From positions 1-12,491 of the forward strand of contig JAXFQS010000033.1 of NCBI GenBank assembly GCA_034178815.1: a stretch of DNA of 12,491 nucleotides, written 5' to 3'. Shown one piece after another: positions 9,301-12,491 of this stretch (its first letter is position 1; each line of letters starts with the position of its first letter). The notes under the pieces were generated by a model. It was not told the origin of the DNA. It worked only from the letters and a program-made list of their open reading frames with translations, and ran no database searches. The translations under genes and the position numbers were made by a program. This DNA is from JAXFQS01 sp034178815. GTDB lineage: Bacteria; Verrucomicrobiota; Kiritimatiellia; RFP12; DVOR01.

Positions 9301-11911
9301 CCGCGCCGTTGCCTCCCAGCCCGAGAACCTCCTGAAAGACCAGACCTCCGAAACCGTTTGGTTGGCATCAGGCGGTTCCTGGGGTACCCAGCAGCAGAGT
9401 GGACTCGTACTCACCTTCGAGACCGAAGGGCTCAAACGAATCGACCGCGGTCGTGTCAACCAATTGGCCGTGCTCGCCGACACCGTCCCCGCCATCCAGA
9501 AACAGGTCGACCTCCTCGATTCCGGCCAGAACCCCCTCGGCCTAGCCGCCACCGCCATCCCCTTCGACATCACCCCCGTCGGCGCCGGAGACGGCTCCCG
9601 CTCCCACTACGAGCAGATTCGCGATCGCGCCGGCACCGCCCTCGAAAATGCCCGCAAAGCCCTCGACAAAGCACAGGCATCCGCCAACCGCCTCCGCCTG
9701 CTCCAAGAAGCCCAAGTCGCCCAGGAAAACAAACTCTCCACCCTCGAACTGGAAATCAAAAACACCCTCACCGGCTACTTCGGCTACCCCTACGAAGGCG
9801 ACATCGGCCCCTCCGGCACCTACCCCCAGGGCTACGACGGCCCAGACCTCTACCACTACCTCTGGATGGATCCAACCGAATACGGCTTGACCGATGTCGA
9901 AGACATCCTCGCCGTCACCGTCGACGACTTCAAACTCCCAGCCTTCGAATCATTCCTCATACCATTTCTCCCCTCCGTCGACATCGCCGAGAGCACCACC
10001 ATAACCATCACCAAGAGCGCTTCCGGCATCGTCCTCAAGCCATCCAACATCACCGGAACCCGCCGCGCCAACGGCAAAATCCAAGAAGCCCTAGGTCAAC
10101 TCCTCACCGCCTACCTCTCCGTCAAACTCAAACAAAAAGCCTACAACTTCGCCCTCCAAGCCTACGAGAACGAAATCAACACCTGGTCGCTCTATTCCGG
10201 CTTCATCACCGAAGCCCGCGCCCTCTTCAATACCGCCTACTCCGCCACCTCCATCGGCATCAACGCCACCCAACGGACTATCCAATCCGCCCTGCGCGTG
10301 CTCAAATTCCAAGACGATCTCAACGCCGCCGCCAATCAGAGCCTTCAGGCTGCGCTACCCCAAGTTCAAGGTGCCGGCCTGACCGTCAATGTCGACCCCT
10401 CCGCCATCGCCAATGCCGCAATCTCCCCGGCAAACTTCGCCGCGACCGCTGCCGCCAAATCGGCTCAATTCAGCCTTCAGACAACTAAAGACACCCTCGA
10501 CTTCATACTCTCCACCTTCGAGAATTCCCTAGACATATTTGATAACACCGTAGCCGTCGTAGACGAACGAATCAAAGCCTACCAAGAGGTCAAAAGCGCC
10601 CGCCGACAGCTCGCCGATGCAGGTGCCGACCTCCAACTTTCCTTGGTAGCCCTCCAACAGGCACAAAAGAATGTCGAAACCCTCGTCGCGGAAATCGAAG
10701 GCGTCATCGATGAGCGCACCCTAGCCCGCAAGCAAGCCGCCGACGAACTCACCAAAATGCGCTACAACGACATGTTCTTCCGCTTGACCCGCAACAATGC
10801 CTTGTCAACCTATAACGCCAGTTTCGCCTTGGCACGGCAGTATTGCTACCTCGCCGCCCAGGCCTATGACTACGAGACAGGACTCCTCAGCACGGACAAG
10901 GCCTCGGGTGAACGCTTCCTTTCGGAGATTATCGCCGCACGCACCTTGGGCGAGTTTGATGTGAATGGATTGCCTCAGGCGACTTCCGGCAACGGGGATG
11001 GCGGATTGGCGGATATTCTCTCCCGGATGGACGCGAACTGGCTCGTGCTCAAGCCGCGACTGGGCATCAACAATCCCCAGTCCTACGCCACTTGGTTTTC
11101 CTTGCGCCGGGAGCTCTTCCGCATACTTCCCGGGGCGGCTGGCGATAAGGCGTGGCAGACGGAGTTGTCCAAGTATTGGGTGGACGATTTGTCTGCGGTG
11201 CCCGAGTTTGTGCGCTACTGTCAGCCTTTGTCGGGCTCGACGGTGCAGAAGGAGCCTGCGCTGGTGATTCCGTTCCCGTCGGAAATCTCATTCGGCAAGA
11301 ACTTCTTTGGAGACGACTTGGCTGGTGGGGACAGTTCGCTGGATGCGACTTGGTTCGCCACGCATATCTACTCGGCGGGACTGCACTTCGAGGGCTACAA
11401 TCAGCCGCTCAACGGCTACGCAGGGACGGAGCCGCTTTCGAAGACTCCGTCGGCCTATTTGGTGCCAGTCGGGGCGGATCGGATTCGGGCACCTGGCTCT
11501 GGGGATCAAATCATCTCCTGGAATGTGGTGGACCAGACAATCCCGTTGCCTTATGCCATTGGCTCGACTGAGTTGGATGACCCGGACTGGACGCCTTTGT
11601 TCACGGGGGTGACGGGGGGTGCCGAGCAGGTGTCGCGCATCCGGAAGCATCCCTCTTTCCGCGCCTACTATGCGCCGACGGGCTCGGCTCCTTCCAATGA
11701 CGAGCTTGATTGCACGCGTTTGACTGGCCGTAGCGCTTGGAACACGCGGTGGGTTTTGATTATACCGGCGGGCTCGTTGGGTGCCGACCGCGAGGCGGCG
11801 CTCAAGGCTTTCATCTATGGTGTCGATGCCGACCGCAATGGGGTGTTGGACTATTCGGGCGTGACGGACATCAAGTTAGGTCTGAAGACCTATTCGCGTT
11901 CGGGGAACTGA
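3380..11911 (+). CDS. Giant exported LamG protein with Tc-toxin TcA-like C-terminus (2843 residues)
   Basis: Seen, in order: signal peptide 1-20 (LILPLLAVAGSLVAA, then D). Residues 21-590 are a Tyr/Pro/Gly-rich, probably beta-stranded N-terminal region. Residues 594-765 are LamG-like. Residues 770-1260 are mixed beta, Trp/Pro-rich. Residues 1260-1400 look fibronectin-like (ATAYTFEWR, YYTVRYRAAS, WSDWSTP). Residues 1401-1705 are helical, with LARLADLYNLLGDEAYADA-like, EELALLRGRSGE, YNRLIWNFTRG and MYPQGHGDAYGHYLSALSGY segments. Residues 1738-1977 are a second LamG-like part. Residues 2024-2171 are helical, then FGYPYEGDIGPSGTYP. Residues 2240-2502 are helical and coiled coil. Residues 2632-2843 form a beta-rich end (NTRWVLIIPAGSL to VTDIKLGLKTYSRSGN). 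The coiled coil plus C-terminus resembles Tc-toxin TcA (see its own entries). Unlike classical TcA it has a Sec signal, and I see no VRP1 or neuraminidase-like domain. I recall similar giant proteins annotated only as LamG in several phyla; not verified. The frame is intact through six composition switches. Function is unknown: secreted toxin carrier, adhesin or envelope machine. Confidence 0.85.
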   Translation: MSRYHLILPLLAVAGSLVAADAGYTLSVPPAPTIRITTNLQDNAWLATNSAYSPAAIVTPGTNALSSKQIAGQPRRLLAAAEAGFPVERTKPEYYLGQTLDPPEQTDWSATYETFQESGSTDFLFDPHAEQVYAVSGGTKTFTWVLADGSKREMTYVISPATSERPRRIYWTDYPYNGPAINLRGKFVKFYGPESLIVPQYGSYTNSAGGIEQIITNRVVSGLYIDPSTSMLYAYGQLQGQVVMAYYETGSFDRILHVQVVEISRPQVNTLRGSIGSPLRPDGQGYDTQGLYAMPTIVEPSDDRGDYLYQHKGTYAHSPKNGEVFPLRPTVGARWNAEVYWMEADEMEVSWPFELDQYENDWPADAPVFVRGDVGQDVGRPIYLPQDYSFELCRYQEPEGHAQAPDGNGAFATLGAGYSMLKLSSEDNIWFMPIRSVLRSDTNLFTLAEQPWSVGVEMVPRGGSVAGTAPGHTPEVDGSLAGYIYGAVSGEHYHHGLYVPPAPDSSATGGMVDVGEDGTTNVYASVICAVTTNAKPIEVWWSSSFHLADMPKAVEVPSLPQVYRARWPRGYESPSIVIASQKGSAAESVYLQDLGLYLDGADASLALADRSYFAPEGGTVQFWFKAEYLDAGATNRAAVLTLGAGGEGEVSVDVEPVGDGFGVVLSGGGVEVEVPREQDVSLAGWHFVSLEVVPGKVSCSLDFGAAREVLVPTSNLLTRVTGAGLGRVSGATRPAREGVVVGNLLFWNRRFELLEAFAESLSKHDGSENHLTGCYTFLEGEDLVYQTGSDARVVTEKCLGTALTARHCLAEELGPPVFGSGVLFPDEGTVPKVYVQNNPSEPAYNPNEEHAFVRAGAGGQVVWALRSDLNGPASSEPGVLVEYIRDGRKKVRWFDVVATNYWYPDLGSTATAGLALPGPHPIDLLDNPWMPQTTWVGTSSTAPVHRDRKGQLWARAAGTLDVLMYYPQQDGFAFPSIPQSQWPQIGAAVPWLSLLGKDPAADPSLFPPTPWTWTIQWPENIPEIEIGRTLTLAQDGLPEVWNAKSIGLVWPPTEAERNQTAILFDPTVEQASGFSTTDFQSIAEAVATLGIKVGSGGNATLRGGRYYFTDLPPSISSRVSLDTTADLTNCLKIAGLKESNPGGVELLYLNILNPEERQILSNLFDHRAWKLAVAQLAPKRVSPNTPIALSPQEERIDYAPRDHYALFTPGATNIITLIENDATNALLNVSDADPISMHLIKVVPKYYTARTLTREDPYNLLSQQLSIIYGEDFAGDATAYTFEWRQCLPHADGTVPTQFDDEYQAKFPLTNGLTRFTIGQQGDTLANMVNTYYTVRYRAASTNSPAYATMGFQWSDWSTPPALAEGWVQRVLNNVTPFSQRMRDLAENEAETPVSMIRQAGAPYEGDIALNQENLKSAGLIQLYETILSKAETMSLSLGINDDAANKQLQLAVARLADLYNLLGDEAYADALNPTIGFGGDFSANDKYLPLDYGSLSSSLFCFDNQVPTLLDEELALLRGRSGENAPSTQLSPYYNRLIWNFTRGMSAGEVAYAVNYDISGNQTGLIDYQQAAEMYPQGHGDAYGHYLSALSGYYRLLRNPCFSWGKPAMGEMVVADAVVNVDYYDEASFAKAACNVATVAKEVVERTALKAYREQGAASGAGYLDSDSTRAFGYGEWASRGGFGALCNWAVANSILPPEPTSGTCFRYFFSEVSDAIEAELDPSAQQLLKGSTSPWCVEFSICPTNQIGASQPVVLDDSAARLVFALDGSGALSLTRYEKRMVPDLRTLVQYTYTNLHQSADSVDKGAYALLSATNGEVIVTCAFAGTNAPTAFPAGYVLQTNTPPEWADWVCYNAAEPYVGQVDLGRIEVTNPSETVPIATLGCGESLLVALRCEVNAAPELCAIDPAGVMVARISLPFDPDLRVRQVALGGGFLGELGEFRIWSGTIPTLDELDESRSFVNPFEPGLLTYFRAVASQPENLLKDQTSETVWLASGGSWGTQQQSGLVLTFETEGLKRIDRGRVNQLAVLADTVPAIQKQVDLLDSGQNPLGLAATAIPFDITPVGAGDGSRSHYEQIRDRAGTALENARKALDKAQASANRLRLLQEAQVAQENKLSTLELEIKNTLTGYFGYPYEGDIGPSGTYPQGYDGPDLYHYLWMDPTEYGLTDVEDILAVTVDDFKLPAFESFLIPFLPSVDIAESTTITITKSASGIVLKPSNITGTRRANGKIQEALGQLLTAYLSVKLKQKAYNFALQAYENEINTWSLYSGFITEARALFNTAYSATSIGINATQRTIQSALRVLKFQDDLNAAANQSLQAALPQVQGAGLTVNVDPSAIANAAISPANFAATAAAKSAQFSLQTTKDTLDFILSTFENSLDIFDNTVAVVDERIKAYQEVKSARRQLADAGADLQLSLVALQQAQKNVETLVAEIEGVIDERTLARKQAADELTKMRYNDMFFRLTRNNALSTYNASFALARQYCYLAAQAYDYETGLLSTDKASGERFLSEIIAARTLGEFDVNGLPQATSGNGDGGLADILSRMDANWLVLKPRLGINNPQSYATWFSLRRELFRILPGAAGDKAWQTELSKYWVDDLSAVPEFVRYCQPLSGSTVQKEPALVIPFPSEISFGKNFFGDDLAGGDSSLDATWFATHIYSAGLHFEGYNQPLNGYAGTEPLSKTPSAYLVPVGADRIRAPGSGDQIISWNVVDQTIPLPYAIGSTELDDPDWTPLFTGVTGGAEQVSRIRKHPSFRAYYAPTGSAPSNDELDCTRLTGRSAWNTRWVLIIPAGSLGADREAALKAFIYGVDADRNGVLDYSGVTDIKLGLKTYSRSGN
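5160..5675 (+). other. First LamG/concanavalin-like domain of the giant protein
   Basis: Residues about 594-765. It has the usual order of LamG marks: LGLYLDGADASLAL, then GGTVQFWFKAEYLD, a Val/Gly/Glu-rich core, GWHFVSLEVVPGKVSCSLDF, and a closing VVVGNLLFWNRRFELLEAF (the 'feature/fold near the end' element). Such jelly-roll domains usually bind glycans or surface ligands, often with calcium; no binding residues can be assigned here. It lies wholly in a G/T-rich block, which pushes its composition toward Val, Gly and Glu. Confidence 0.65.
8595..9310 (+). other. Second, weaker LamG-like region of the giant protein
   Basis: Residues about 1738-1977. The start (VEFSICPTNQIG, LVFALDGSGALSLTRYEKR) reads like the first strands of a jelly roll. 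The end (RVRQVALGGGFLGELGEFRIWSGTIPTLDELDES) matches the typical last strand of LamG domains, where the insert reports a domain's 'own' modification to neighbours. The middle (about 1780-1880) diverges. The module interrupts the helical body, as neck or receptor-binding inserts do in TcA proteins (inference). Confidence 0.5.
10560..10885 (+). other. TcA-like coiled coil and helical bundle
   Basis: Residues about 2394-2502. Ala/Leu/Gln/Glu heptad-like helices (SARRQLADAGADLQLSLVAL, NVETLVAEIEGVIDERTLAR) lead into MRYNDMFFRLTRNNALSTYN at 2460 and then FALARQYCYLAAQAYDYETG. TcA subunits of Tc toxins place the same succession, heptad helices then 'yTNxxLYxWmxxxLsxxYxxxYxLAxxxAxxAexAyxxE', just before their C-terminal beta domain. 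The order, the hydrophobic and aromatic spacing and the final Ala-aromatic-Glu helix agree. This is by eye from family memory, without an alignment. Confidence 0.5.
11273..11908 (+). other. Beta-rich C-terminal domain resembling the TcA TcB-binding domain
   Basis: Residues 2632-2843. It begins FPSEISFGKNFFGDDLAGGD, continues through LDATWFATHIYSAGLHFEGY and a Pro/Gly-rich middle (WNVVDQTIPLPYAIGSTELD), and ends in NTRWVLIIPAGSL, a short Asp/Gly segment (DADRNGVLDYSGV) and TDIKLGLKTYS. TcA proteins also finish with a beta sandwich whose last strand is 'DIILHIRYT'-like. The resemblance in position and closing strand suggests a docking surface for a partner, but no TcB/TcC gene is visible in this window. 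Confidence 0.42.
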
Positions 11912-11917
11912 GGGAGG
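11912..11917 (+). promoter_or_regulatory. Ribosome binding site for the gene at 11925
   Basis: GGGAGG starts directly after the giant gene's TGA, 7 bases before the GTG at 11925. The gap of only 13 bases between stop and start makes co-transcription and translational coupling likely. Confidence 0.7.
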
Positions 11918-11924
11918 CGGCAAA

Positions 11925-12491
11925 GTGAAGCGCTATTTCCTACCCATCTTTCTGTTGGCATCGGGGCTGCTCCTGGCCCAAGTCCCGGTCGCGCTGCCGC
12001 CCTACACCTGCTATGGCCGGCTGGCCGCGGCCGACCATTCGGCGTTCGGAACGAATGCCGTGGCGACGCTCCGGGCCTACGCGGCGGACGGTCGGTTGCT
12101 GGCGGAGACCCGCACCACTTCGGCGGCCTACGAGCGGACGAACTACCGTCTTTCGGTGCCGCTGACGGATACGCCGCTTGAGGGCTACGCGCAGGTCGGC
12201 AATCTGGTCACCCTAAAGGTCGAAGACCCTGCGGGCAAAGTCTGGATCGGCGTCGTCGCGGACTTGACGGTGGGGGCGCCGGGCTCGGCTCGCCAGATGG
12301 ACATCGTGCTTTCGCAGGATGCCAACGGGGACGGCATCGACGATGAACTCTATGCGTCGCTTCTGGCGCAGTGGGAGGCTTCCGATTTCTGGGAGGCGGG
12401 CGTGACATTCGACCCGACGCGCGACGACGACGGCGACGGCGTCTCGACGCTCGCCGAGGCCTATGCCGGCACCGACCCGTTCAACAAGGAG
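11925..12491 (+). CDS. N-terminal part of an exported calcium-repeat protein (3' end outside the window)
   Basis: A GTG start is chosen from the GGGAGG ribosome site and because a signal peptide begins at once (MKRYFLPIFLLASGLLLAQ, residues 1-19). The 189 residues visible run in frame to the window edge. Residues 26-128 look like a small beta domain (YTCYGRLAAADHSAFGTNAV, LRAYAADGRLLAETRT, VTLKVEDPAGKVWIGVVADL), the style of a carboxypeptidase-regulatory or transthyretin-like fold (inference). Two acidic loops follow: DANGDGIDDELY at 132-143 and DPTRDDDGDGVSTLAEAYAG at 163-182, ending in GTDPFNKE. These match DxDGDGxxxxxE calcium loops of thrombospondin type 3 / dockerin-like repeats. A Trp-rich helix (LLAQWEASDFWE) lies between them. 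Such repeats usually form calcium-stiffened stalks outside the cell. Its place right after the giant gene suggests a partner of that protein. What lies beyond is unknown; it could be a TcB/TcC-like or surface-anchoring part. Confidence 0.8.
   Translation, partial: MKRYFLPIFLLASGLLLAQVPVALPPYTCYGRLAAADHSAFGTNAVATLRAYAADGRLLAETRTTSAAYERTNYRLSVPLTDTPLEGYAQVGNLVTLKVEDPAGKVWIGVVADLTVGAPGSARQMDIVLSQDANGDGIDDELYASLLAQWEASDFWEAGVTFDPTRDDDGDGVSTLAEAYAGTDPFNKE

Larger units (their letters stand above)
1..12491. other. Alternating C/A-rich and G/T-rich blocks within single genes
   Basis: By eye, the + strand is mixed to C/A-rich up to about 1520, G/T-rich to about 2760, C/A-rich to about 4400, G/T-rich to about 5900, C/A-rich to about 7700, G/T-rich to about 8950, C/A-rich to about 10900, and G/T-rich to about 11900, then mixed. 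Hand counts of 60-base rows: 1141-1200 G8/C31; 2161-2220 G28/C8; 3421-3480 G13/C29; 5281-5340 G33/C9; 6361-6420 G13/C29; 8401-8460 G29/C14; 9781-9840 G16/C27; 11581-11640 G26/C16. The blocks are carried largely by synonymous choice (GGG/GAG/GTG/TTG against GGA/GAA/GTC/CTC). Boundaries are approximate. Confidence 0.75.

Noticed and set aside
9358..10488. 376-codon plus-strand open frame overlapping the giant gene
   Set aside because: Same Arg/Pro/His-rich shadow pattern; the giant frame there has ordered heptads and family-like motifs.

Overview
This 12.5 kb window is GC-rich and densely coding. All recognisable genes lie on the + strand, separated by gaps of 50 bases or less, so they probably form one operon. 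It holds the end of an unrecognised gene (to 568), three complete genes (610-2352, 2403-3350, 3380-11911) and the start of a fifth (from 11925). Each of the four downstream genes begins with a clear Sec signal peptide and shows no transmembrane anchor in the part seen. I see no RNA genes, IS elements, CRISPR arrays or convincing terminators. The organism is probably an environmental or gut bacterium of the PVC group (Verrucomicrobiota/Kiritimatiellota/Lentisphaerota/Planctomycetota). That is an inference from very large Asn/Thr-rich secreted proteins, LamG-like modules and protein styles I associate with that group; no marker gene is present.

Layout. 2-568: C-terminal 188 residues of an unrecognised protein. 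610-2352: a 580-residue exported protein with an N-terminal 'LRPGWNAFLIEV' module and a C-terminal HxxHxxHD motif. 2403-3350: a 315-residue exported protein joining a common bacterial N-terminal beta domain to a C-terminal phage-tail-collar domain. 3380-11911: a giant 2843-residue exported protein with LamG-like modules, a long helical body and a C-terminal region that resembles the coiled coil and TcB-binding domain of Tc-toxin TcA subunits. 11925-12491: the first 189 residues of an exported protein with calcium-loop (thrombospondin type 3/dockerin-like) repeats.

Together the four genes look like a secreted or surface multi-protein assembly: a TcA-like giant, a fibre-like collar protein, a calcium-repeat protein and an accessory beta-rich protein. 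This is the best candidate for an undescribed system here. The function (toxin translocon, adhesin, contact or capture device) is not shown by the sequence.

A second, independent signal is in the base composition. Within single uninterrupted reading frames the + strand switches between C/A-rich and G/T-rich blocks of roughly 1-2 kb, mainly through synonymous codon choice, with an apparent full period near 3 kb. The switches do not match gene ends.
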